A DNA stretch of 46,468 nt from Chloroflexota bacterium. GTDB lineage: Bacteria; Chloroflexota; Anaerolineae; Promineifilales; Promineifilaceae. The position numbers and the translations under genes are program-made. The notes under the pieces were generated by a model. That model had not been told where the DNA came from and searched no databases. It worked only from the letters and a program-made list of their open reading frames with translations. The stretch covers positions 1 through 46,468 of the forward strand of contig JAHDEN010000031.1 in the NCBI GenBank assembly GCA_020628815.1, in the 5' to 3' direction. Positions 7,800 through 15,678 of the stretch are shown piece after piece; the first letter of the stretch is position 1, and each line of letters starts with the position of its first letter.

Positions 7800-9845
7800 C
7801 TAGCGGGTTGCGATTGGCAAAAATATCGTGTTTTCACCATGAAGCGGAATGTCTGGCGTTCCGCGTGGGATTAATGTGGCCGGTGGCGTTAAGGTTGGCG
7901 TTGCTGGCAACGTGCCGGTTGCGGTTGGGGGAAGCGTGCCTGTGGCTGTGGGGCTAACGGTTGCTGTCGCGGTATGAATGACGGTTGGGGATGCGGTCGG
8001 GGTATTTGTGGGGAATAATGTGCTGGTAGCCGTTGAGCTAGCGGTCGGGGTAGCGGTTTCGGCCGGGGTGGCTGTCTGGGTCGGGGTACTCGTTTCAGTT
8101 GGCGTGTTGGTCGGCGTTGCGGTCATTGTAGGCGTATTTGTTTGGGTCGGTGTGTTGGTCGGTGTTGCCGTATTGGTTGCGGTTGGTGTAATCGTTGGGG
8201 TCGCCGTCTCGTAGGCTGGTGGATAAGGGAGTGAATACTGAGGGCAGGTCAACGTGGGTAGGTCGGCCGCATAATCACAGAAATCACCGACAAATATCGC
8301 CCAATCCCCAGCAGCAGGTGCGATCCAGCTCAAATTATCCGGATTAAAAGAGCCAAGAACTTCTGTGCCCGTTATCGTGTTTAATGCCAAAAATGGTTCG
8401 TTTTGCCCCATGCCGGTTAAATCCATTTGAACAGAAACGCTGTTTTCAGCATAAAAAATATAGTGATCGTCAGAGGGCATTTTGAGGCAGGTTGCATCGG
8501 TTAGGCTGTTGCAACGATCTAGATCTTGATGAAAACGACTTGCGAAGTAATCTGTATAGCGCAAGATCTCATCTTTGTTGGGATAGGTGGCTGAGCCTAA
8601 TTCATCCGTCCCCCCTTCGTTCAAATAGCCCCAGATATTCGCGACGCCACCGGCCATGCCCGAGCGCCATAACCCTTGGCGAACATCATCTAGCGAATAA
8701 TCTTTTGCATGGTTTGATGCCCGGGTCCGAAAACGATCTTCTGAAAAGGATGGTTTGTTCGGCCGTTGGGTGATCGTTTGCACATACATGTCGTAGTCCG
8801 GCCGGTGTTGCTCATAAGCCCCATAATCCATTTGCTCACTAATTTGGGTTAGCTCGTTTTTGTTGATACGTGCGCCCAACAGATGGGGCCAACCCATATG
8901 TGCGTGCATGTAACTGTGCCACGTATCTAACTGGCTTTCATTGGTCCACTCAAACAGGTCAAAACCGTATCCCATCGTCCAGCCCGGCACAGGGCCTAAA
9001 CGGGCCGCAACATACCGCTGTAGCCGTTGATCTGTGGTGCCATTAAACCCAAACTGCTCTGGATTTTGGATCCGCTCGGTGTCTCCCCACATCCAAATAT
9101 GGACCGTGCCTCCAGCTTCATAAACCTCTGCGATCACCTGCTCCAGCGCCTCAAACGTTTGTATATCCGGGTTCGGATCAGAGCCGGAAATGTCGGCACA
9201 GCTTTTTTCATTGATGTCGAACCAGCGGCATAACACCTTAACATGGAAGCCGGTAAAGCCATGATCGACAATAAAGTTATCTATATCTGCCTGTATTTTT
9301 GCTGGCTGATTATAGGTGTGTTCCGGATCAGCATACATGACAAACTGCGGCACAAAAGCCTGCCCCGTTTTGGAGCGAACCCAATGGTGCCCATCAGATT
9401 CTACAAATCCGAGGTAGTTTGACGCGGTGATTTCGATTGTGCCGGAGTGGCCGTTTAAATCTGCATCGTCACTGGCTGTTGAGTATTCCCAAATGCCAAC
9501 TTCTTCTCCTGGGAACCGGCCGATCCAGCTATCGCCTCCGTTATAAAACAGCTCGCTTGTGCGGCTTAGATTAGACGTTGTGTGCGTGTAGGTGATTGTG
9601 GCTACCAAATCAAACGGGTTGCCTGCCCATACGGTGCTGGTAAACGGAATGTCTAATGGCTTTAACTGCTCGCCCACATAATCAGCCGTGGGGACAGCTG
9701 CCGCAGACAGAGAGTTAGTCTCTGCCACCTGCTCAATCTGCACCCGATCAGGTTGCTTCGGCTGCCCATTGACAATCGATAGCCCCAAAGGAATTAGGGC
9801 GAGCAACGTCGGTATGATAAAAAGCACAGGTCTAAAATGTTTCAT
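7800..9845 (-). CDS. Secreted DUF5060/TIM-barrel glycosidase-like protein with Thr/Pro linker
   Basis: This 681-residue protein has a signal peptide (about 1-27), then a DUF5060-like beta-sandwich (about 60-135, GIWEYSTASDDADLNGHSGT), a barrel-like domain (about 150-480) with IDNFIVDHGFTGFHVKV, FDLFEWTNESQ and RPNKPSFSEDRF, a small beta domain, and a Thr/Pro-rich linker (about 545-660). It ends in NTIFLPIATR, like short C-terminal tails common on Chloroflexota secreted proteins. Glu in WTNES and Glu in SFSED are plausible acid/base and nucleophile residues by analogy to clan GH-A; this is inference. It is paralogous to the 9859-11685 gene. Polysaccharide breakdown outside the cell is likely, substrate unknown. 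Confidence 0.82.
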   Translation of the reverse strand: MKHFRPVLFIIPTLLALIPLGLSIVNGQPKQPDRVQIEQVAETNSLSAAAVPTADYVGEQLKPLDIPFTSTVWAGNPFDLVATITYTHTTSNLSRTSELFYNGGDSWIGRFPGEEVGIWEYSTASDDADLNGHSGTIEITASNYLGFVESDGHHWVRSKTGQAFVPQFVMYADPEHTYNQPAKIQADIDNFIVDHGFTGFHVKVLCRWFDINEKSCADISGSDPNPDIQTFEALEQVIAEVYEAGGTVHIWMWGDTERIQNPEQFGFNGTTDQRLQRYVAARLGPVPGWTMGYGFDLFEWTNESQLDTWHSYMHAHMGWPHLLGARINKNELTQISEQMDYGAYEQHRPDYDMYVQTITQRPNKPSFSEDRFRTRASNHAKDYSLDDVRQGLWRSGMAGGVANIWGYLNEGGTDELGSATYPNKDEILRYTDYFASRFHQDLDRCNSLTDATCLKMPSDDHYIFYAENSVSVQMDLTGMGQNEPFLALNTITGTEVLGSFNPDNLSWIAPAAGDWAIFVGDFCDYAADLPTLTCPQYSLPYPPAYETATPTITPTATNTATPTNTPTQTNTPTMTATPTNTPTETSTPTQTATPAETATPTASSTATSTLFPTNTPTASPTVIHTATATVSPTATGTLPPTATGTLPATPTLTPPATLIPRGTPDIPLHGENTIFLPIATR

Positions 9846-9858
9846 CTTTGGTCACAAA

Positions 9859-11685
9859 TTAATCTGAATGAGGCACAAAGGGTAAATAAATGTTTGTCTC
9901 CTGCATGGATGTTGATGGGGGTGTGGCTGCGGTGGCAGGTGTTGCTGTAGCGGTTGGGGCCGGTGTCGAGGTGGCCGGAAGAGGCGTCGGTGTTGGGGGA
10001 ATTTCCGTAGCTGTGGCCGTTGCCGTAGGAACGGGCGTATTAGTTGGTAAGTCGGTAGGCGTCGCCGTAGGAGGCTCAGCTGTTGCAGTGGGTGTTGGAA
10101 CTTGCTCGTTGCAAACTGACTCGCTCGACGTTAACGCACAAAAATCTCCAATTGCAATTGCCCAGTCGGAAGTATAAGACGCATTCCAAGTTACAAATGT
10201 AGCCTCGAATTCACCTGTAAATAGATTTCCGGTTTTTGTATCTATTGCCATAAACGGCATAGTTGCATTGGCATTTGATAAGTCGATTTCTATCGAGCCG
10301 CTGTTTTCTTTGTAATGCAAAAACTGCTGATTAGATGGGCTTTTTAAACAATATCCATTGGATAGGTCATTGCATCGTTCTAGGCTGATGTGATATCGCT
10401 CATTGAAGAAATCAGAAAATAACTTTAACTGGGCGCTATTTGGGTATGCGGCCGAGCCGAGGTCGTCGGAGCCCCCATCTTGTAAATACCCCCAAATATT
10501 GGCAATACCACCAGACATGCCGGAGCGCCACAGCCCTTGCCGGGTTTCATCAAGGGTGTAATCTTTTGAACGACCTTCGTCTCGTACCCGAAATCGATCT
10601 TCAGAAAAGCTAGGTTTGTTGGGCCTTGTCAGAATAGTTTCTACATATTTGTTGTAGTCCGGCCGGTGCTGCTCATAGCCAGAATAGTCCATTCTTTCAG
10701 AAAGCTGGTCGAGCTGATTTTTAGAGCTTCGTGCTCCCAGCATGTGGGGCCATCCCATATGGTCATGCATGTAGTCATACCAGCTGTTTAGTTGAGATTC
10801 ATTGGTCCACTCCCAAAGGTCAAAGCCATAGCCCATAGTCCAGCCAGGCATTGGCCCCAAACGGGCCGCGATATAACGCTGTAACCGACGGTCAACCGTG
10901 CCGTTATGCCCCCATTTTTTAGCATTCTGATTTCGCTCATCATCTCCCCAAACCCAAATATGAACAACGCCACCCGCTTTATAGGTTTCTAAAATAATCT
11001 GCTCTAACGCCTCGAAAGTGCGTTGATCAGGATTTGGATCAGAAGAATCGATGTACGTGCAGATAGGCGTATAAATATCAAACCAACGACAGTCTACTTT
11101 GACATGTAGACCGTTAAACCCATGATCTTCGATAAAAAGAGCGATGTCGGAATCGATTTTTGAGGGGTTGTCGTAGAAGAAGTTTGGATTTGCAGACATC
11201 ACAAACTGAGGCACAAAAGCTTCTCCACTGCCCGTTCTAATCCACTTGTCGCCCGATGCTTGAACAAACCCCGGATTGTCTGATGAAGCAATATCGATTG
11301 TGCCAGATAGGCCGTTTAGATCAGAATCTGAACTAGTAGAGGTGTAGTTCCATAGCCCTGGTAAATCCCCAGCAAATCTTGCTTTCCACTCGTCATTTCC
11401 GGCATAAAACATCTCGGTCGTTCGGGTTAGATCAGATGAGGCATGGCTGAATGTGACCGTCGCGATTAAATCATAAGGATTTCCCGACCAACTGGGATTG
11501 TTAAACGTTAAGTCCATCGGCTCTAGCTGGTTGCCGGTTGCTTGAATATCGCGTGCTTGGGTAGGGCGTTCGCCAACCGTAAAAAGCAGGATAATGATGA
11601 TAATTGATGCTGTAAGTGGATAAACAAAGGCTGCTTTCTTTGAGCAGAATTTACTACGAAAACGTGATTGATAGTTTGTTGTCAT
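9859..11685 (-). CDS. Secreted DUF5060/TIM-barrel glycosidase-like protein, paralog
   Basis: This 608-residue protein has a hydrophobic N-terminal segment (about 26-45) after a basic stretch, a DUF5060-like domain (LWNYTSTSSDSDLNGLSGT), a barrel with FDLWEWTNESQ and RPNKPSFSEDRF, a Thr/Pro linker of about 50 residues and the tail TNIYLPFVPHSD. I chose the ATG at 11685; an in-frame GTG at 11718 adds 11 residues that do not look like a signal peptide. It lies 13 bases upstream of its paralog and is very similar across the catalytic region, so a tandem duplication is likely. The tail lacks the terminal Arg seen in the paralog. Confidence 0.82.
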   Translation of the reverse strand: MTTNYQSRFRSKFCSKKAAFVYPLTASIIIIILLFTVGERPTQARDIQATGNQLEPMDLTFNNPSWSGNPYDLIATVTFSHASSDLTRTTEMFYAGNDEWKARFAGDLPGLWNYTSTSSDSDLNGLSGTIDIASSDNPGFVQASGDKWIRTGSGEAFVPQFVMSANPNFFYDNPSKIDSDIALFIEDHGFNGLHVKVDCRWFDIYTPICTYIDSSDPNPDQRTFEALEQIILETYKAGGVVHIWVWGDDERNQNAKKWGHNGTVDRRLQRYIAARLGPMPGWTMGYGFDLWEWTNESQLNSWYDYMHDHMGWPHMLGARSSKNQLDQLSERMDYSGYEQHRPDYNKYVETILTRPNKPSFSEDRFRVRDEGRSKDYTLDETRQGLWRSGMSGGIANIWGYLQDGGSDDLGSAAYPNSAQLKLFSDFFNERYHISLERCNDLSNGYCLKSPSNQQFLHYKENSGSIEIDLSNANATMPFMAIDTKTGNLFTGEFEATFVTWNASYTSDWAIAIGDFCALTSSESVCNEQVPTPTATAEPPTATPTDLPTNTPVPTATATATEIPPTPTPLPATSTPAPTATATPATAATPPSTSMQETNIYLPFVPHSD

Positions 11686-12162
11686 GAGTGATGGTCTGGT
11701 GCTAGCGACGACGGACACAAATCGAAGTTGCCAAGGCTATTTAATTTTCAGAACTTAAAGTAACAGGAGAATGGGGGGACAAAAGAAAATTACTTTACAC
11801 TCCCAATCGGGGTGATTTTCTTTATCATTTCCCGGCCGGGGCCAAGCTCTTATTAATGCTCCCACCCGACATTTTTTTGTCGCGAAAGCTCAGGCTTTAA
11901 AGATCAAAGGGTAGTTTAAGAATGAATGGGTGACTGGTTAGATAGAAACCGGTTATGTTTTCAATTAAATACTTTAAATCTTTCATTTGAACTAAATAGA
12001 TCTGTCGCTATGCTGTAATTAATTTAGAAATAAAGTCTCCAAAGTTAATGTGTGGTTACTGATATTTTGAAATTCTTGTAAACAGATATTTTTACTGTGA
12101 GTTAGGGACGAATAATTTTCATTTGGTACAATCTAGATCAAATTTTTCCGAGGAGAAAACCG
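11686..12162. other. Gene-free divergent intergenic region
   Basis: This 477-bp AT-rich stretch separates the secreted protein genes (minus) from the MaoC gene (plus). TACAAT at 12126-12131 could be a -10 box for the MaoC gene, but no good -35 box is seen at the usual spacing. A weak hairpin lies around 11800-11815 (CACTCCC with GGGGTG). One CGGCCG copy is present near 11834. I see no RNA gene. Confidence 0.5.
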
Positions 12163-12624
12163 ATGTCACAGCGCAAACCACGCGGGATGTATTTTGAAGA
12201 GTTAGAAGTTGGGACGGAAATTGTTTCTGTCGGCCGGACCATCACAGAAACCGATGTTGTAAATTTTGCGGGGCTGTCAGGGGATTACAACCAAATCCAC
12301 ACCGATCAAACCCACGCAGAAGAGGCCGGTTTTGGCCAACGGGTGGCTCACGGACTATTGGTTCTTTCAGTTGCGTCGGGGCTGGCGGTTCAAACCGGAT
12401 TCATGGAAGGGACGGTTATGGCGTTCCGGGATTTGGATACAAAATTTAGCGCCCCCGTCTTTTTTGGCGACACAATTTTTGTGACGCTACAGGTAACTGA
12501 GTTGAAAGCCTTGGCAAAATTGGGGGGCGGACAGGTTAAATTGAAGGTAACCATCCGAAATCAAAAGAACAAAGCGGTTCAAAAAGGGATTTGGACCATG
12601 CTAATCAAAAGCAAACCAAATTAA
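12163..12624 (+). CDS. MaoC-like (R)-enoyl-CoA hydratase
   Basis: This 153-residue hot-dog-fold protein has the MaoC/PhaJ-type active-site motif in GDYNQIHTD, where Asp and His hydrate trans-2-enoyl-CoA to (R)-3-hydroxyacyl-CoA, followed by the helix VAHGLLVLSVASGL. Its length fits single-domain members. GAGGAG about 6 bases upstream gives a strong ribosome site. It stands alone before tRNA-Leu, so the pathway (fatty acid, polyhydroxyalkanoate or amino-acid breakdown) cannot be fixed from context. Confidence 0.88.
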   Translation: MSQRKPRGMYFEELEVGTEIVSVGRTITETDVVNFAGLSGDYNQIHTDQTHAEEAGFGQRVAHGLLVLSVASGLAVQTGFMEGTVMAFRDLDTKFSAPVFFGDTIFVTLQVTELKALAKLGGGQVKLKVTIRNQKNKAVQKGIWTMLIKSKPN

Positions 12625-12625
12625 T

Positions 12626-12639
12626 AATTGACAATTGAC
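12626..12639. repeat. Tandem heptamer AATTGAC x2
   Basis: Two adjacent copies of AATTGAC lie just behind the MaoC stop codon. Together with heptad repeats near 18.5 kb and 27.4 kb they suggest a class of short tandem heptanucleotide repeats in intergenic DNA. Confidence 0.5.
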
Positions 12640-12668
12640 GCTTGTTTACTGATAATTTGCATCCACTT

Positions 12669-12750
12669 GGGGTGGTGGCGGAATTGGCAGACGCAGCGGA
12701 CTTAATCCGCCGAACTTCGGTTCTTGTGGGTTCGAGTCCCACCCGCCCTA
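12669..12750 (+). tRNA. tRNA-Leu (UAA), with an apparently short anticodon loop
   Basis: This is a class II tRNA: acceptor GGGGTGG pairs with CCGCCCT (with G-U wobbles), D-arm region TGGCGGAATTGGCAGACGC, variable arm GAAC-TTCG-GTTC, T-arm GTGGG-TTCGAGT-CCCAC, discriminator A at 12750, no encoded CCA. The D-arm and long variable arm are diagnostic of leucine. The anticodon stem GCGGA/TCCGC encloses only CTTAA, where tRNA-Leu(UAA) normally has the seven-base CTTAAAA. Either two A residues were lost (by sequencing or mutation) or the loop folds differently. Shifting the loop to CTTAATC destroys the stem. Confidence 0.85.
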
Positions 12751-12758
12751 CAGGTGAT

Positions 12759-12790
12759 AAAACGGCACGCGCTTGCGGGCCGTTTTTGTT
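12759..12790 (+). terminator. Terminator after tRNA-Leu
   Basis: AAAACGGC (12759-12766) pairs with GCCGTTTT (12779-12786) and runs into a T-tract. It ends the tRNA transcript and separates it from tilS. Confidence 0.8.
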
Positions 12791-12842
12791 TTATGTTACA
12801 AACAGAATTTTGCTCCTTAGATTTTCGAGGTTTGTCGTCGCC

Positions 12843-14264
12843 ATGAGCACGCTAGAACAGCTGTTGACATCATTTTTTGAAAACCGGCCACAGTTGTGCC
12901 ACTCTGGTACATTAGTCGTGGGGGTGTCGGGCGGCCGTGACTCGCTCAGCCTGCTCCATTGGTTAGCCCATACAGATTTCGTTCAAAGCAAAATTGTTGC
13001 CGTCTATGTAGATCATGGGTTGCGTGCCGAAGCTGCGGCCGAGGGTGATCAACTGGCCCAGATGGTCAAAGGGTGGGGCGTTGAGTTTCAAGCTGTAAAA
13101 AGCGATCTTACTCCCGAAACATTTTCTGAAAACTCCGGCCGCATGGCACGCTACACCATTTTTGAAACAGTGGCTGAGCAGGTGGATGCACAAGCGATCT
13201 GCACTGGCCATCATGCGGGGGATCAGGCGGAGACGGTTCTGCTCCATTTGCTACGAGGGAGCGGTTTAACCGGCCTCACCGGAATCCGGCCGGAAACGGT
13301 GCGAAACGGGGTGAACTTGATCCGGCCGATGCTGTTAGCTACATCAGAAATGATTGAGCAATACGCGGTCAAACACCAGCTTGCCCCCCTTGAAGACCCA
13401 TCCAACACAGACCTACGTTTTGTTCGTAACCGCATTCGGCACGACCTGCTACCCAAACTGGCGGCCGACTACAACCCGCAAATTCACAAAAGTCTGAGCC
13501 AAATGGCCCATATTTTGCAGGATGATTGGGACGCACTTGAACAGGCCCATGCGGCTAGCTGGCAAACGGCCGAATTTGAATTTGGGGATGGCTGGTGTGC
13601 TATTGGTTTTGATCAGTGGCAAGGGGAAAGTGCCAGCTATCAACGGTATGCACTCCGCCGCCTGTATGCACAGCTGCATCAATCAACCCAAGATTTAACA
13701 CTTGAAAATCTAGAGTCAGCTAGGGCAGGTTTGCTGGCTAAAAAGATCGATAAAAAATATCAGCTTTCAGGCACAATTGTGGTTCAATTTGTGTATGGGA
13801 TGTTGGTTGCCATGCAGCCGCACTCTGTCGATTTGTTTGGCGCTCCGCAGGTGGATAACCATGAAATCGAATTTGACCCGTTTGAAGAGCAGAGTTTGAG
13901 GCTCGCAAACGGCCGATGGCAGGTCAAAGTCCAACCGATAGACGCAGCTGCGGCCGAAGTTGATGCGTGTAAAAGTCACCCGTGGTCCGCATTTCTAAGC
14001 CTTCCGGCCGGAGAAAAACTGACTCTGCGTGGGCGGCGGCCAGGTGAAAAATTTCAACCCTTGGGGATGGCGGGCCAAGTATCCCTAAAAAAATTAATGA
14101 TAGACCGGAAGATTCCGGCCATGTTGCGCAACCAATGGCCCCTTGTTGCAGATACCAATGGGGTGCTGTGGGTTGCAGGCCATCGATTGGCTCAGCGTGC
14201 AGCAATTACACCGCAGACTGCCCATGCGGTTAAACTTACTTTTACTCAAGGAACCGGCCTCTAG
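12843..14264 (+). CDS. tilS: tRNA(Ile)-lysidine synthase TilS
   Basis: This 473-residue protein turns C34 of the CAU-anticodon tRNA-Ile into lysidine using ATP and lysine, so that it reads AUA. The PP-loop ATP motif is SGGRDS (29-34), followed by YVDHGLRAEA and CTGHHAGDQAETVLLHLLRG, then the RNIRHDLLPKL stretch typical of TilS. The C-terminal part (about 380-473) contains LTLRGRRPGEKFQPLGM, the usual TilS C-terminal domain. The ATG at 12843 was chosen because an in-frame upstream extension would run through the tRNA gene. A weak GAGG lies upstream. Confidence 0.93.
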   Translation: MSTLEQLLTSFFENRPQLCHSGTLVVGVSGGRDSLSLLHWLAHTDFVQSKIVAVYVDHGLRAEAAAEGDQLAQMVKGWGVEFQAVKSDLTPETFSENSGRMARYTIFETVAEQVDAQAICTGHHAGDQAETVLLHLLRGSGLTGLTGIRPETVRNGVNLIRPMLLATSEMIEQYAVKHQLAPLEDPSNTDLRFVRNRIRHDLLPKLAADYNPQIHKSLSQMAHILQDDWDALEQAHAASWQTAEFEFGDGWCAIGFDQWQGESASYQRYALRRLYAQLHQSTQDLTLENLESARAGLLAKKIDKKYQLSGTIVVQFVYGMLVAMQPHSVDLFGAPQVDNHEIEFDPFEEQSLRLANGRWQVKVQPIDAAAAEVDACKSHPWSAFLSLPAGEKLTLRGRRPGEKFQPLGMAGQVSLKKLMIDRKIPAMLRNQWPLVADTNGVLWVAGHRLAQRAAITPQTAHAVKLTFTQGTGL

Positions 14265-14295
14265 ACCAACAACACCGTTCTGCGGCCGGCCTTTT
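14253..14295 (+). terminator. Terminator after tilS
   Basis: ACCGGCC (14253-14259, overlapping the end of tilS) can pair with GGCCGG (14284-14289), followed by CCTTTTT. The right arm contains the iterated CGGCCG motif. Confidence 0.55.
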
Positions 14296-14342
14296 TAAAC
14301 TAACGATTCAAGCTTTCGTTTTATGGAATCATTAGTCAAACT

Positions 14343-15371
14343 ATGAACAAATTTATCGCTATCGAAGGGGTAATTGGTGTGGGGAAAACCACCCTTGCCC
14401 GCTTGCTTAAAGATTATTTCAACGCATCGGTTCTTCTCGAGGTTTTTGAAGAAAACCCGTTTCTGGCTGACTTTTATTCAGATCGAGAAAGATATGCGTT
14501 TCAGACTCAGCTATTTTTCTTGCTGAGCCGATATCAGCAGCAAAATCAGGCTGTGCCCAATGCATTGGCGAAAGGCAATCTGCTGTCAGATTATACATTT
14601 GCGAAAGATGAGCTATTTGCTTGGCTTAATTTAAAAGATGATGAATTGGCGATGTACGGCCGGGTCCATTCGGCTCTGGGTGAGAAAATTCGTCGGCCGG
14701 ATCTGCTTGTTTATCTGACTGCGGATCACAATGTGGTCATGCAGCGAATTGCGCTTAGGGATCGGCCGTATGAACGAGATATGGATCCCAACTACATCAA
14801 GCAACTGGCGGCCGGATATGAAGAATGGCTGTCTAATTTGTCTGAGCAAGGTGAAATGCCGGTCCTAAAAATCGATGTTTCAGAGCTAGACTTTATTTCA
14901 AACCCTGACGACGTGTTGGTTGCCGCCCGCCAAATCGAAGCGGCCTTGGCACGGGTTGCTCCGACAGATCACAGTTCTGAACCTGACAAACCGCTTTCAA
15001 TCTCCCACACGCTGCTGCCCCAGACCGGCACGTTAGCCAGCTATCAAAAGTTTCACCGCTTTTTAGATTCTGAAAAACAATTTGATCCAGATGTCTTTTA
15101 CAATTATATTTTACTAGTAGAAGAGATGGGTGAACTGGCCCGTGACTTTACCAAAGTATGGACGCGCCAAAATAGTTTGATGCGTGAAGGCATGGCGGCC
15201 GATCAGGCCCGAGCCGAGGCGATGCGCGAAAAACAGCCGGAGATCGGCGGTGAATTAGCAGATATCTTGGCCTATGTTTTAAAATTAGCCAATTATATGG
15301 AAATCGACTTAGAGCAAGCATATGTTTCGAAGATGATGAAAAACATCAATCGTCAATGGGATTTTGAATAG
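14343..15371 (+). CDS. Deoxynucleoside kinase fused to a MazG-like NTP pyrophosphohydrolase
   Basis: This 342-residue protein joins two domains. Residues 1-about 205 are a deoxyadenosine/deoxyguanosine kinase-type fold: P-loop GVIGVGKTT (9-17), LLSDYTFAKDELFA as the substrate-side motif and RDRPYERDMDP as the lid. Residues about 225-342 form an all-alpha NTP-PPase: EEMGE with a downstream GELADI supplies the metal-binding E and D residues of MazG-like folds. The kinase would phosphorylate deoxynucleosides; the pyrophosphohydrolase would cleave unwanted dNTPs. Putting salvage and clean-up in one chain is unusual. It follows tilS after a terminator. Confidence 0.88.
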   Translation: MNKFIAIEGVIGVGKTTLARLLKDYFNASVLLEVFEENPFLADFYSDRERYAFQTQLFFLLSRYQQQNQAVPNALAKGNLLSDYTFAKDELFAWLNLKDDELAMYGRVHSALGEKIRRPDLLVYLTADHNVVMQRIALRDRPYERDMDPNYIKQLAAGYEEWLSNLSEQGEMPVLKIDVSELDFISNPDDVLVAARQIEAALARVAPTDHSSEPDKPLSISHTLLPQTGTLASYQKFHRFLDSEKQFDPDVFYNYILLVEEMGELARDFTKVWTRQNSLMREGMAADQARAEAMREKQPEIGGELADILAYVLKLANYMEIDLEQAYVSKMMKNINRQWDFE

Positions 15372-15678
15372 AACTTTTACCGAGTTATTTTGTCTCACGG
15401 CCCGAGCCCAGACATATTTACTAGGCTATCTGTTTGATTTACCCTTAAAACCCTGCTCTACCCTTTATAACGAGGCTGAGCGGCCGCTGGTGTAAATCTT
15501 AAGTCCCAGTAAGAAAGGGTGCTAAAGTGTAAACAAGATGACTTGATCATATACCATATTTTTATCCTATCAGCCGATAAGGTGTGATATGTTATACTGA
15601 TTGCTGGATAGCTGTAAGCCATGCTGAAAGGCGACCTTTTTAAGCCGTTTAGCGACAAACTTTATCCATTTAAACTTT
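15372..15678 (+). other. Leader region of the histidine kinase gene
   Basis: No gene is seen in this 307-bp gap. TATACT at 15593-15598 is a fair -10 box about 80 bases before the kinase start, but no matching -35 box is evident. One CGGCCG copy lies near 15481. Confidence 0.4.

Noticed and set aside
7978-8214. Long Val/Gly-rich open frame on the plus strand
   Set aside because: It is the antisense reading of the Thr/Pro linker of the secreted protein on the minus strand. The same holds for 9890-10177.
12642-12842. N-terminal extension of the tilS frame
   Set aside because: It runs straight through tRNA-Leu and its terminator, so translation must start at the ATG at 12843.
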